DNA of 64,000 nucleotides from Planctomycetes bacterium GWF2_41_51. Lineage in GTDB: Bacteria; Planctomycetota; Phycisphaerae; Sedimentisphaerales; UBA12454. A program made the translations under genes and the position numbers. The first letter of the stretch is position 1. Each line of letters opens with the position of its first letter. Location: contig MHXZ01000053.1 of the NCBI GenBank assembly GCA_001825665.1, positions 1 to 64,000 on the forward strand. The letters are read 5' to 3'. The notes below the pieces were generated by a model. The model was not told the DNA's origin. It saw only the letters and a program-made list of their open reading frames with translations, and did not search any database. This document shows, piece by piece, positions 27,687-37,623 of the stretch.

Positions 27687-28514
27687 ATGAAAAATATTTT
27701 GGTATGTTTAGTATGTTTGTTTATAGCGGGAGATTCCATGGCACAGATAAACGACTTATCAGGTTGTGTAACAAAACCGATAGTTGCTGCTCACAGGGGA
27801 GCATCGTTTACAGCGCCTGAAAATACGATAGCATCTGTAATGCTCGCGTGGCAGCAGGGTGCTCCAATGGTCGAATGCGATATACATTTGACAAAAGATA
27901 ATCGCGTTATTGTTATGCACGATCCAAACACAAGAAGAACGAGCGGAGTTTTTTTGAATATCGCTGATACAAATTCGGCGGAGCTGCGGAAGCTTGATGT
28001 CGGCTCATGGAAAGACCCCAATCGCTATAAAAATGAAAAAATGCCTTTCTTAGAGGAACTCATCGATACAATTCCTCCGGGCAGAATGCTTTTAATTGAA
28101 GTAAAATGTGGAGACAAAGTGATGCCCTATTTGCAGAAAATTATCGAGCAAAGCGGCAAAGAAACCCAGCTTGCGATTATAAGTTTTAATCTTGATGTCG
28201 TGGCAGCTTCTAAAAAAATGATGCCGAAGATTCCCGCTTATTATTTAATTGGAACCGAGATCGATAAGGAAACTAACAAACCAAAAGGACACAGTCTCGA
28301 CTTGACAAAAATTGCGAGAGAGAAAGGGCTTGATGGGCTGGATTTGCACTATGCGGGTGTAACAGAAAATTTCGCCAAACAGGTACTTGCCTCGAATTTG
28401 GAATTATATACGTGGACAGTTGACGACCCGAATGAAGCTATAAGGCTCAAAGGGTTAGGAATTACAGGCATAACCACAAACAAGCCTGATTTGATGCTGG
28501 AAGTTTTAAAGTAA
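27687..28514 (+). CDS. Glycerophosphodiester phosphodiesterase
   Basis: AHRGASFTAPENTIASVMLAWQQGAPMVECDIHLTKDNRVIVMHD. Confidence 0.9.
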   Translation: MKNILVCLVCLFIAGDSMAQINDLSGCVTKPIVAAHRGASFTAPENTIASVMLAWQQGAPMVECDIHLTKDNRVIVMHDPNTRRTSGVFLNIADTNSAELRKLDVGSWKDPNRYKNEKMPFLEELIDTIPPGRMLLIEVKCGDKVMPYLQKIIEQSGKETQLAIISFNLDVVAASKKMMPKIPAYYLIGTEIDKETNKPKGHSLDLTKIAREKGLDGLDLHYAGVTENFAKQVLASNLELYTWTVDDPNEAIRLKGLGITGITTNKPDLMLEVLK

Positions 28515-28516
28515 AA

Positions 28517-29269
28517 TTATCTGCGGCCGAGAAATGTTACAAGTCCGTCAAGGATTGTATAAGGATGCGGCGGACAGCCGGGGATATACAAATCGACAGG
28601 TACAATTCCATTGGCGCCATTGCTTGTTTCCGTATGTCCGATGTAAGGGCCGCCGGAAATCGCGCACGCACCGACGGCTATTACAAATTTCGGCGAGGGA
28701 ATCGCATCATAAGTTTTTTTCAAAGCCAGCCGCATATTTTCAGTTACCGGGCCTGTAACGAGTATTCCATCGGCATGGCGGGGCGAAGCGACGAATTGAA
28801 TTCCGAATCGGCCAAGGTCAAAAGTCAGTGTTGTCAAAACGTTTGTGTCTGCTTCGCACGCGTTGCATCCGCCTGCGCTTACCTGGCGAAGTTTCAGAGA
28901 CCTGCCGAAAATTCTGCGGCTTTGTTTGTCAATTGCTTGTGCGAGTTTTATTTCTTTATCGCTGACAAGCAAATCTTTGCGAATGTTTGCCGCAAGGCGG
29001 TAATCTTTTGAAAATTCAATAACGCCTTTTGGACAAGCCGATGTGCAATCGCCGCAGAAAAGGCATTTGCCCATATCGATACAAACTTTATTGTCCTGAG
29101 AAGTTATCGCACCGGTTGGACAGGCTTTTTCGCAAGCACGGCAATTATCGCATTTGTCATGATTCAAAACTGGTCTGCCGTTAAACCGCTCGGGAAGCAC
29201 AGGTTCCTTTTTCGGGAATGGATATGTGCGATAGCCTTGTTTTATTCGTGATATCAGTGCTCTTATCAT
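28517..29269 (-). CDS. Hydrogenase-4/Ehr-type small subunit (NuoB-like) fused to 4Fe-4S ferredoxin
   Basis: CDNCRACEKACPTG, CLFCGDCTSACPKG, GGCNACEAD, GACAISGG, PGCPPHP. Start taken at internal Met (29269). Confidence 0.85.
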   Translation of the reverse strand: MIRALISRIKQGYRTYPFPKKEPVLPERFNGRPVLNHDKCDNCRACEKACPTGAITSQDNKVCIDMGKCLFCGDCTSACPKGVIEFSKDYRLAANIRKDLLVSDKEIKLAQAIDKQSRRIFGRSLKLRQVSAGGCNACEADTNVLTTLTFDLGRFGIQFVASPRHADGILVTGPVTENMRLALKKTYDAIPSPKFVIAVGACAISGGPYIGHTETSNGANGIVPVDLYIPGCPPHPYTILDGLVTFLGRR

Positions 29270-29276
29270 AACAGCC

Positions 29277-30797
29277 TCACAGGTCGTGTCCGCAGTAGGA
29301 AAGATTGAAACTTTTATTGCATAGCGGGAAATCGGATATCTGCTGATTCCGCAATGCGACAGCCAATCCCATCCAGTTATGGAACGACGGGTCAACAATT
29401 TTATAGCGAGCCAGTTTTCCGGAATTGTCGGTTACGGCAACGTGGCAAATTTCGCCTCGCCATCCTTCGACAAGCGAAACAGCAATTTTGCACGGCGACA
29501 TAGCTGAAATTTTATTTTGAATATTTCCTGCCGGTATCGAATCGAGCAAATCAAGAATGAACGCGACAGAATGCTGGATTTCCAACCATCGAACATACGC
29601 ACGGGCAAAAACATCGCCGCTGTCCCATGTCGCGACAGGCATTTGTTTGAATTGGAAAATTCCTGATGGGAAATTATATCGGCAGTCTCTGTCAAAGCCG
29701 CACGCACGTGCAGGGGGTCCGACGATGCCCAACTGGCTGCAAATTTGTTTGTTTAATATTCCTGTATCTTCAAACCTGCCCAGAACCGATGGCGTCGACC
29801 AGAGACAATTTGCCGCGTTGGTAACATCTTTTAAGGCCGCATTTAATCTTTTTCGCAAATCATCAATATGGCTTTTTTCAATATCATAAGCAGTTCCGCC
29901 GGGCCGCATAAAGTTTCGTCCGAACCGATTACCGCAAAGAATCGCCGTCATATTCAGAAAATCGCCGCGAATTCTTCCGCAAAAAGACGAGGTCGGCAAA
30001 TATCCGACATCACCCGCAAGTGCACCGAGGTCGCCGGTGTGATTTGCGAGTCGCTCAAGTTCGAGAGCAATGCCGCGAAGAACCTGCGCACGTGCCGCAG
30101 CAGAGCAGGATGCCAGGCCTTCAAATATATAACAATGTGCCATCGTATGGCCGATGGTCGTATCTCCCGCCGCTGTTTCCATATAATGAATTAAGCGGTT
30201 TTGCGGCGCTGTAGTCATTTGCCGTTCAATACCCCGATGCTGATAACCCAATGAAATTTCCAGATGAAGAACATTTTCACCATTGCACTGAAAACGAAAA
30301 TGGCCAGGCTCGATAATACCTGCGTGTACAGGGCCGACTGCAACTTCGTGAATTTCACTGCCTTCGACACGGAAAAAATCTGTAACGCACGGAAGAATCG
30401 TTTCATTTGCCGAGCGATTCCACACGTCATTGTTCGTATATGAATGATGAAAACGAATTGGCTTAAGCCACGGATGACCTTCGGGACGAATGCCGAACTG
30501 CTCTGCAATCTCACGTTCGAACCAGTGAGCCTGCGGACAATCGGGAGTCAGCGATGGATATTTTTCTTTTACGCAGGTTGAAGCAAGATGAAGTATGCTC
30601 TGATGGTCGTCGGCAAGAACGATAATCAATTTTAAAGAATCGTTATCGTGCGGCAAGCCGAAGAATGCTGCAATTCGTCTGCCGGTATTGACGCTATTAA
30701 TTACCGTTTCGCGAAAATCATCTATTGGCAAATTCGGAACAGCGCCGATATCCGTTGATTTATTATTATAAATGCTGATTAATTGTCGGCTCATCAA
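29277..30797 (-). CDS. Hydrogenase-4/NuoCD-like large subunit lacking NiFe ligands (Ehr-like)
   Basis: EISLGYQHRGIERQM...RLANHTGDLGALAGDVGY...SDFPLCNKSFNLSYCGHDL. L1/L2 CxxC motifs absent (GDTTIGH, DPSFHNW). Confidence 0.8.
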   Translation of the reverse strand: MMSRQLISIYNNKSTDIGAVPNLPIDDFRETVINSVNTGRRIAAFFGLPHDNDSLKLIIVLADDHQSILHLASTCVKEKYPSLTPDCPQAHWFEREIAEQFGIRPEGHPWLKPIRFHHSYTNNDVWNRSANETILPCVTDFFRVEGSEIHEVAVGPVHAGIIEPGHFRFQCNGENVLHLEISLGYQHRGIERQMTTAPQNRLIHYMETAAGDTTIGHTMAHCYIFEGLASCSAAARAQVLRGIALELERLANHTGDLGALAGDVGYLPTSSFCGRIRGDFLNMTAILCGNRFGRNFMRPGGTAYDIEKSHIDDLRKRLNAALKDVTNAANCLWSTPSVLGRFEDTGILNKQICSQLGIVGPPARACGFDRDCRYNFPSGIFQFKQMPVATWDSGDVFARAYVRWLEIQHSVAFILDLLDSIPAGNIQNKISAMSPCKIAVSLVEGWRGEICHVAVTDNSGKLARYKIVDPSFHNWMGLAVALRNQQISDFPLCNKSFNLSYCGHDL

Positions 30798-32269
30798 TTA
30801 CCTCCCAGCAGAAGGGCGATATCGTGCAGAACGTTCGTTAATTGCTTCGGAACATAAACTCCAAGCACAAGCACTCCGAAAAGCAATACCGCAGGCGGCA
30901 CAATCGAAAGCCATCGTTCATTTTTCGCCGGCAAATTTTCTGTGTTGCGTCCCTGTGCCATACGAAACGCGATTGCCGAAAAACTTACGAATATAATTGC
31001 AAGAAGTCCGAGATATGCGGCCGCAATAAAATAGCGTCCCTGTTCGATGATAGCTTTTAAAATTGTAAACTCGCTAAGAAATGTTCCGAAAGGCGGAAAG
31101 CCTGTAATCGCGAGAATTCCAGCTATCCATAAAAATCCTGAAACCGAAATCAAAGAGAAAACGCCTTTCACATGGCTTGCGATTTTTGTTTTATATACCG
31201 CGAGAATATTTCCCGCGACAAGAAACAAAGCCGCCTTGGTTAGCGAATGATTGACCGTATGCAGCATTGAACCGAAAACAGCCGCGCCTCCGAGTCCGAC
31301 ACCAAGAGCAAGTATGCCCATGTGTTCGACGCTTGAATACGCAAGCATACGTTTATAATCTGCCTGGCCGATGATGAACACCGCGGCAAAAGCCATAGAC
31401 ACAAGCCCGAACAATATCAAAAGATTTTGAGCGAAAGGAAGCAGGCCGGCAGCGGCAGTAACTTCGTACGCGCGAAGAATACCGACAAACGCGCAGTTGA
31501 GAAGTGTTCCGGACAAAAGCGCCGATACAACTGAAGGCGCTTCTGAATGAGCATCGGGCAGCCATGTGTGAAGCGGGGCAAGCCCCATTTTTGTGCCGTA
31601 GCCGACAAGGATAAATATAAACGCTGCTTTGACCCAGGGTGACAAAAGCTGCGAAGCGTTTGCAGCAAGGTCGCTGCGCATCAATGGGATTGAACTGCCA
31701 TCCGGCGCAGATGCGGCAATTGCGAGAAAAAAATTTCCCAAAAGAGATATGGCAATACCGACTGAGCAAATCAGCAGATATTTCCAGGTCGCCTCCAGCG
31801 AGCGATGATGACGATGAAAATAAATCAGCGGTGCGGATACCAACGTTGTCGCTTCCATCGCTACCCAAATCAGCCCGAAATGCTGACTTGTAATGGCCAA
31901 TGTCATTGTCATCAAAAACATCAGCAGGCAGGCGGTAAATATCGCTTCCGGAGCGTTGACGAAAAATTCTTCCTCTTCGAAATCCTTTTTAGGTTCGTGC
32001 CGCTCTGCCTTTAAATATCCAACTGCGTAGAAAGATGCGCAAAGAAACAGAACGCTTGCGATGCTGAGGAATAATTTTGCCGTTGCATCAAACGCAAACC
32101 ATCCCGCCAGAATCGGCTCAGGATTCTCCAGCCAGCATAATGTTATAATCGCCGTATGACAAACCGCGGCGGCAATTAAAATGCTTCTTCGCAGAACATC
32201 GACTCGAATAAACAAACTAAGAAGTCCTGCGATAAACGGTATCAATATTAATGCCCAAATCATCATCAA
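30794..32269 (-). CDS. Hydrogenase-4 HyfF-like / NuoN-type antiporter-like subunit
   Basis: GLAPLHTWLPDAHSEAPSVVSALLSG, QADYKRMLAYSSVEHMGI. Confidence 0.85.
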   Translation of the reverse strand: MMMIWALILIPFIAGLLSLFIRVDVLRRSILIAAAVCHTAIITLCWLENPEPILAGWFAFDATAKLFLSIASVLFLCASFYAVGYLKAERHEPKKDFEEEEFFVNAPEAIFTACLLMFLMTMTLAITSQHFGLIWVAMEATTLVSAPLIYFHRHHRSLEATWKYLLICSVGIAISLLGNFFLAIAASAPDGSSIPLMRSDLAANASQLLSPWVKAAFIFILVGYGTKMGLAPLHTWLPDAHSEAPSVVSALLSGTLLNCAFVGILRAYEVTAAAGLLPFAQNLLILFGLVSMAFAAVFIIGQADYKRMLAYSSVEHMGILALGVGLGGAAVFGSMLHTVNHSLTKAALFLVAGNILAVYKTKIASHVKGVFSLISVSGFLWIAGILAITGFPPFGTFLSEFTILKAIIEQGRYFIAAAYLGLLAIIFVSFSAIAFRMAQGRNTENLPAKNERWLSIVPPAVLLFGVLVLGVYVPKQLTNVLHDIALLLGGN

Positions 32270-32895
32270 TTCCTCAGAGCACTCAACTGGTCAGTATTTA
32301 TATGGTCGAATTGTCTGCTGATATGGAAAATCGCGATGCCCATTACAAATACGCCAACGAAAACATCAAGCAGAACGCCAAGCTCAATCAGCATCGGCTG
32401 GTGATATGCGATTGCCATACCGAACGCGTAAATTCCATTTTCCATTACCAGATATCCGAGTACCTGCGTAAGTGCCTTTTTGCGGCTGACGATAATAAAC
32501 AGCCCGACTATCAGTGTAAACAACGCAACAGGAATAAGCATTGTCGAATGAATGGTATAAGGCAGCGGAAGCCGAAGACTAATCCAGCTCGAAAACGCCA
32601 AAGCGAACGGCCCCATTAGAAGCGATAAACCATAACCAACGTACGGCGATTCCTCCTGCCAGACATTCAATTGCCGCAATGTTCGCGAAAGCATTACCGG
32701 AAAAACAATTCCTTTTAGAATTATACTCAGCACCGCAAATATAAGAAGCTGCCATTCAAAACTGTGAAGCAAGGGCAAAATTCCTAGCGCAACACCCTGA
32801 ACTGCCACAACACGAATGCACGCGCGAAGTCTGCTTGTTCCGAGAACGACCATGTTCGTCAAAATCAGTAATACCATTATTATATCTGTCCACAC
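32266..32895 (-). CDS. Hydrogenase-4 HyfE-like membrane subunit
   Basis: Position and hydrophobic profile; LGYLVMENGIYAFGMA. Confidence 0.75.
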   Translation of the reverse strand: MWTDIIMVLLILTNMVVLGTSRLRACIRVVAVQGVALGILPLLHSFEWQLLIFAVLSIILKGIVFPVMLSRTLRQLNVWQEESPYVGYGLSLLMGPFALAFSSWISLRLPLPYTIHSTMLIPVALFTLIVGLFIIVSRKKALTQVLGYLVMENGIYAFGMAIAYHQPMLIELGVLLDVFVGVFVMGIAIFHISRQFDHINTDQLSALRN

Positions 32896-32898
32896 AGC

Positions 32899-33822
32899 TT
32901 AATTCCTAAAAGTAAAAATAAGTGCAAGTATCGCAAGGGCGACCGCGGTAAAAAGCAAATGCGGTACGCGCACAAGCCGCAGTCTTGCCATACATGATTC
33001 AACAATGCCAATCAAGATCGAAACGACAAAAATTGCCGCGATAGAAACAGGTATTGAAATCTGCCACGGCATAACGTTCATCGGCAAAATAAATCCGACA
33101 AGTATCGCCGCAAAAATCCAAAGCTTTAACGCCGCACTATAAAGAAGAAACGCGAAGTCCGGCCCGCTGTTATCGAGTATCATAACTTCGTGAATCATCG
33201 TCAGCTCAAGATGCGTATTCGGGTCATCGACCGGTATGCGTGAATTTTCAGCGAGAAGAACAATAACTATAGCTGCCGTAACAAGCAGCAGCGTCGCGCT
33301 GTTAGTTGCCCACATCTGCGGCGTTATTGCGGAAAAAATATTCGAAAATGAAATGCTCGATGTTTGCCTTGCCATCGCGGCCATTGCGATAAAAAATGCA
33401 GGTTCAGCTAAAGCTGAAAATTGAACTTCACGGCTGGCTCCCATTCCTTCAAAACTCGAGCCGGTATCCAAAGCGCCTATGACGATGAAAAATCTGATAA
33501 GTCCCAGTAAATATGCCGCGAGAATCAAATCGCCGTTAAAGCTCAATATCGTTTTGCCGAAACCGAGAGGTATGATGAAAGTTACAAGTAATATCGCTGA
33601 AAGACAGACGATAGGCATCGCCTTAAAAATCCACGATGTCGTTGAACTGTAAACAGCGCTCTTATGAAGCAGTTTCCACAAGTCATAATAAGGTTGAAGC
33701 AAAGGCTGGCCGCGTCTTCCCGCAAAGTTCGCCTTGACCCAATTGATTACACCCAGCAGCATCGGTGCAAGCACCATCGCCGCGGCAGGCTGAATTATCA
33801 TTATCGCATAGTCTCTCATCAG
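32899..33822 (-). CDS. Hydrogenase-4 HyfC / NuoH-like subunit
   Basis: GRRGQPLLQPYYDLWKLLHK, NSRIPVDDPNTHLELTMIHE. Track ORF extends to 33900; MRDYAIMI start is likelier. Confidence 0.8.
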   Translation of the reverse strand: MMRDYAIMIIQPAAAMVLAPMLLGVINWVKANFAGRRGQPLLQPYYDLWKLLHKSAVYSSTTSWIFKAMPIVCLSAILLVTFIIPLGFGKTILSFNGDLILAAYLLGLIRFFIVIGALDTGSSFEGMGASREVQFSALAEPAFFIAMAAMARQTSSISFSNIFSAITPQMWATNSATLLLVTAAIVIVLLAENSRIPVDDPNTHLELTMIHEVMILDNSGPDFAFLLYSAALKLWIFAAILVGFILPMNVMPWQISIPVSIAAIFVVSILIGIVESCMARLRLVRVPHLLFTAVALAILALIFTFRN

Positions 33823-35786
33823 AGTTTCCACACCAGAAGAATTATCAGAGTTATCGCGATATAAAGAACGTACATCTGCACAACACCGTATTGCAGCCAC
33901 TGCATTTTGCCGGTGAGTCGGTCAATCCATTTAAATACAGGACGATAAATATATTCATTGCTCACATCAGGCGTGTGTGATTCGAACTGTGCCTGCTTCG
34001 GAAACAGTTCGTCGATTTTCACTTCATTTCTTTTGAGGTACATTGCGTTTTTGAACATATCGACAATCGGCTGCGAAAATGATGACGATGTATATTGAAT
34101 TCGCGGCGTCGGAGCGGCATATCCGCAATCCCACGTTGGACCGGCTGTTACGGTTTTGTTTTTCAAGAGATTTCTTCTAATCATTGCTAAAACCGAAATG
34201 AGAATAAAAAGTGCGATTGAGGAAATTACAATCCACCAAAGCATTTTATCGGGTTGATTGAAAGGCAGAACCGCGATTTCATATTCCGCCGGTACAATTT
34301 GCATAACTACCGAAATAATAACAGGCAGAACAAGCGGGGCGGTTATGCCAATTAATATACATAAAACCGCAAGCAGCCACATTGAAACAATCATTGCCTT
34401 ATCAGCTTCGTGGGCGTTCGCTGCGGCTGATGTTCTTGGCTCACCTAAAAATACAATGCCGAAAACTTTTGTAAATGCCGCAACTGCGAAACCGCCAATC
34501 ATTGCCAGGGCTGCAATTGCAGCGACAGCCGGCGCAACAATTTGTATGTCTTTTGAAAGAGCTGCGGCAAACGATGAATAATAAAGCAGAAATTCACCTA
34601 TGAAACCATTGAGCGGCGGAAGTCCGCAAATCGCAATAGCGCCGATAACAAAAGCGCCCGCAGTCAGGGGCATACGTTTAATAAGGCCTCCGAGCAAATC
34701 CATTCTTCGTGTTTCGGTTGAATGTACAACTGCGCCTGCGCCCATAAACAGCAGGCTCTTGAAAAGCGAATGGTTGATTATATGGAGTAAAGCTCCTGCA
34801 AAACCCAGAACTGCAAGTATATACGAGCCGCCTGCAAGGCCGATTAAGCCGAGTCCTAATCCAATTAATATGATTCCGATGTTCTCGACACTCGAATAAG
34901 CGAGCATCCTTTTTATATCATGCTGCGCAAGTGCGAATAGAATCCCGAGCAAACCTGAAACTATTCCGAGAATAACTAAAAGCCATCCCCACCAAAGTTG
35001 AATTTCCGGCAGAATTGAAATTGTTCGGATAATGCCATAGACACCCATTTTAATCATCACGCCGGACATCACCGCCGATATATGGCTTGGCGCCGCGGGA
35101 TGCGCTTCCGGCAGCCAGACGTGCATCGGCATAATACCGGCCTTTGTGCCGAATCCGACAAGAGCCAAAAGAAACAGCACAGAAGATGCCTTTCCAAATA
35201 CATTGACATTATCAAAATCCATAGTGCCGTTGTATTTGCCCAAACAGACGAAGAACGCAAGAAGAAATGCCGTTCCTATATGAGTTGCGACAATATAAAT
35301 CCATCCCGCCTGCCGAACAGATTCGTGTTCGTGGTCAAACGTTACAAGAAAGTATGAAGCCAGCGACATAATTTCCCACACGACAAGAAACAAAACTCCA
35401 TTTCTTGCCATAACAACCATCGCCATACTTGCGACAAGCATATTAAAGAAAAATGTCGGAGCTGAGAGTCGGCGTTGTTTGTATCCGGCCATATATCCGC
35501 AGCCGTAAACAGCCGCAATGGAACATGCCATAAAAACAATAATCAGAAACAATGCCGAAATACTATCGATTACAATATAAAAAGAACCATAAGGAACCTG
35601 CCATGGAATTTTAAATGAAATTGTTTCGCCGCTGAACAACACTTTAATTGCTGTGGTAACTGCGGCCAGCGAACCGATGATAACCCCCGCGGCGCCGAAA
35701 CGTGTGCACGTTTTACCATCTTTGATAAAAAGAGAGGCAATGCCTGTAAAAATGATAAAGCCCAGACCGGCCAATAAAATTATCAT
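33819..35786 (-). CDS. Hydrogenase-4 HyfB / NuoL-type subunit
   Basis: GIMPMHVWLPEAHPAAPSHISAVMSGVMIKMGVYG, QHDIKRMLAYSSVENIG. Confidence 0.85.
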   Translation of the reverse strand: MIILLAGLGFIIFTGIASLFIKDGKTCTRFGAAGVIIGSLAAVTTAIKVLFSGETISFKIPWQVPYGSFYIVIDSISALFLIIVFMACSIAAVYGCGYMAGYKQRRLSAPTFFFNMLVASMAMVVMARNGVLFLVVWEIMSLASYFLVTFDHEHESVRQAGWIYIVATHIGTAFLLAFFVCLGKYNGTMDFDNVNVFGKASSVLFLLALVGFGTKAGIMPMHVWLPEAHPAAPSHISAVMSGVMIKMGVYGIIRTISILPEIQLWWGWLLVILGIVSGLLGILFALAQHDIKRMLAYSSVENIGIILIGLGLGLIGLAGGSYILAVLGFAGALLHIINHSLFKSLLFMGAGAVVHSTETRRMDLLGGLIKRMPLTAGAFVIGAIAICGLPPLNGFIGEFLLYYSSFAAALSKDIQIVAPAVAAIAALAMIGGFAVAAFTKVFGIVFLGEPRTSAAANAHEADKAMIVSMWLLAVLCILIGITAPLVLPVIISVVMQIVPAEYEIAVLPFNQPDKMLWWIVISSIALFILISVLAMIRRNLLKNKTVTAGPTWDCGYAAPTPRIQYTSSSFSQPIVDMFKNAMYLKRNEVKIDELFPKQAQFESHTPDVSNEYIYRPVFKWIDRLTGKMQWLQYGVVQMYVLYIAITLIILLVWKL

Positions 35787-35789
35787 TTA

Positions 35790-36506
35790 CTAATTCTCCT
35801 GCCGCACAAGCGATGTTGTCTTTTGATTACCAAGTTCGTCTTCGACGCGAGCGATATGCGAAAAAATTTCTTCCCGCATCGCCTGCGTTTCGATTGCTTT
35901 TTTCAATTCCGCATCACGAAGAGAAAAACTCAATCGTGAAAGCAGATGAAGATGTGCTCTTACCGTGGGACTTATAATAGTGAATAAACAATATACAGGT
36001 TTGCCGTCCATCGCCTTGAAATCAATCGGCTTTTCGAGGAAACACAGCGACACTGTCGGCTCGGGAACCTGCAATACAATAGGATTGCGAACGTGCGGAA
36101 TAGCGATACCATCGCCGATACCGGTCGATGCGATTTCCTCACGGGCAAGAAGTACGTTCAGCAGAAACTCCCTGTCAATCTCCGGCGGAAGGTGCATAAT
36201 CTTAACAACTGACCGCAGCGATGATGGCTTATCATTGCCTTCTATGCGATAATAGATACCGCCAGATTGCAGCGCCCTTCCAAGATTTATCAGCGGAGCA
36301 TTTGCCGAATCCGGTTCCCTGAACAATTCAGTAGATACGTTGATTCGGTGCGCCATCGCCCATTCAAGCAGTTCCGCCCGGTTAAAGCGATATTGATTGT
36401 TCACTCGATAACCCGGCAGGGATTGCTGGTCAATCCATCTATATACGGTCTTCTCACTGACCACAAATAATCTTGCGACATCTCTAACAGTTAATTGCAT
36501 TGACAT
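35790..36506 (-). CDS. HTH (excisionase/MerR-like) + PTS EIIA(Ntr)-type fusion regulator
   Basis: LTVRDVARLFVVSEKTVYRWIDQQSLPGYRVNNQYRFNRAELLEW; LLAREEIASTGIGDGIAIPHVRNP. Confidence 0.85.
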   Translation of the reverse strand: MSMQLTVRDVARLFVVSEKTVYRWIDQQSLPGYRVNNQYRFNRAELLEWAMAHRINVSTELFREPDSANAPLINLGRALQSGGIYYRIEGNDKPSSLRSVVKIMHLPPEIDREFLLNVLLAREEIASTGIGDGIAIPHVRNPIVLQVPEPTVSLCFLEKPIDFKAMDGKPVYCLFTIISPTVRAHLHLLSRLSFSLRDAELKKAIETQAMREEIFSHIARVEDELGNQKTTSLVRQEN

Positions 36507-36521
36507 CCTTATTTAGAAATG

Positions 36522-36561
36522 GACATTTATGGACAAGCTACATTGCGTGGCCATAAATGTC
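36522..36561. promoter_or_regulatory. Inverted repeat GACATTTATGG-N18-CCATAAATGTC upstream of HTH-EIIA/Ehr operon
   Basis: Perfect 11-bp arms 16 bp upstream of the divergent-side start. Confidence 0.65.
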
Positions 36562-36788
36562 AATGGTTTTTTGTGACATATAAGAGAAGTTAAGTGGCTA
36601 TAATGGACTCCTTTAGCCCATTAATAATTTCAAAAATATTTCCTAAAAACATCCGATAAAAGATTTTTTTTTATTTGAAAATCGCACTTTCTCGAAAAAT
36701 TTTACCAATTTTAACATTTTTCCCAAATTTGCTATTTTCCCCAGCTTAACATCGACGATAATTTAATTGTAAGTTGGATTTAATTTAA

Positions 36789-37124
36789 ATGGAGTTGATT
36801 ATGACATCAGTAGAAACAGTAGTAGAAAACAGAAACGCAAATAGAACCGAACTTAGCTGGCCTGTAAGTCTTTGGCTGCCGGAAGCAAACAGATTTTTCA
36901 ACGGCAGAACCGTAAATGTCGCAAAAGGCGGCGTTTATCTATCATTACCTATGTCGGCCCCGGTTCGGCCGGGTCATATCGTCGAAATCAATTTCCCGCG
37001 AACTTCAGGTCTTGCCGAGAAAAAAGGCCAATACGCAAGGATCAAAAGCGGCAAAGTTCTGCGGGTTCAGCGTGAGTCTATCACTAACGACGCAACCATC
37101 GGAGTTGCTGTACAGTTTGCTTAA
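36789..37124 (+). CDS. PilZ-domain protein
   Basis: NRTELSWPVSLWLPEANRFFNGRTVNVAKGGVYLSL. Confidence 0.7.
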   Translation: MELIMTSVETVVENRNANRTELSWPVSLWLPEANRFFNGRTVNVAKGGVYLSLPMSAPVRPGHIVEINFPRTSGLAEKKGQYARIKSGKVLRVQRESITNDATIGVAVQFA

Positions 37125-37287
37125 TCTTTAACAGACAATAACTTGCGTTGCTCCGTCCTATCAGGCAAGGCAGGTTAAACAAGACTTTTAATCGTCTGTT
37201 TTTATCCTAAGAATTTGCTTTACACGGCTCTCTGCGGTATCTATAATACCTCCCTTAATTTTATAGGTATATATACCGGAGATAAAA

Positions 37288-37623
37288 ATGATGTATGCAG
37301 TGATAGAACAAGGCGGAAAACAATTAATAATTAAACAAGGCGATGTTTTAAAAATCGAACTTGCTGATGTTACACCAGATGCAAAAACACTGGAAATCGA
37401 TAAAGTTTTGCTTGTCGGCGAAGGCAAAGACGCCAAAATAGGAACTCCATACGTCGAAGGTGCAAAGGTTACAGCGAAATTCAACGGCGAAACACCTGCC
37501 GATTCGATTGTTAAAGGGAAAAAACTATTTCCAACTTATTTCAGAAGACGCAAAGCCAGCAAAAAACGCATCGGCCATCGTCAGAAATATATGGAAATGA
37601 CAGTCGAGTCGATTACTGCTTAA
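37288..37623 (+). CDS. rplU: 50S ribosomal protein L21
   Basis: MMYAVIEQGGKQLIIKQGDVLKIEL...KKRIGHRQKYMEMTVESI. Confidence 0.95.
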   Translation: MMYAVIEQGGKQLIIKQGDVLKIELADVTPDAKTLEIDKVLLVGEGKDAKIGTPYVEGAKVTAKFNGETPADSIVKGKKLFPTYFRRRKASKKRIGHRQKYMEMTVESITA

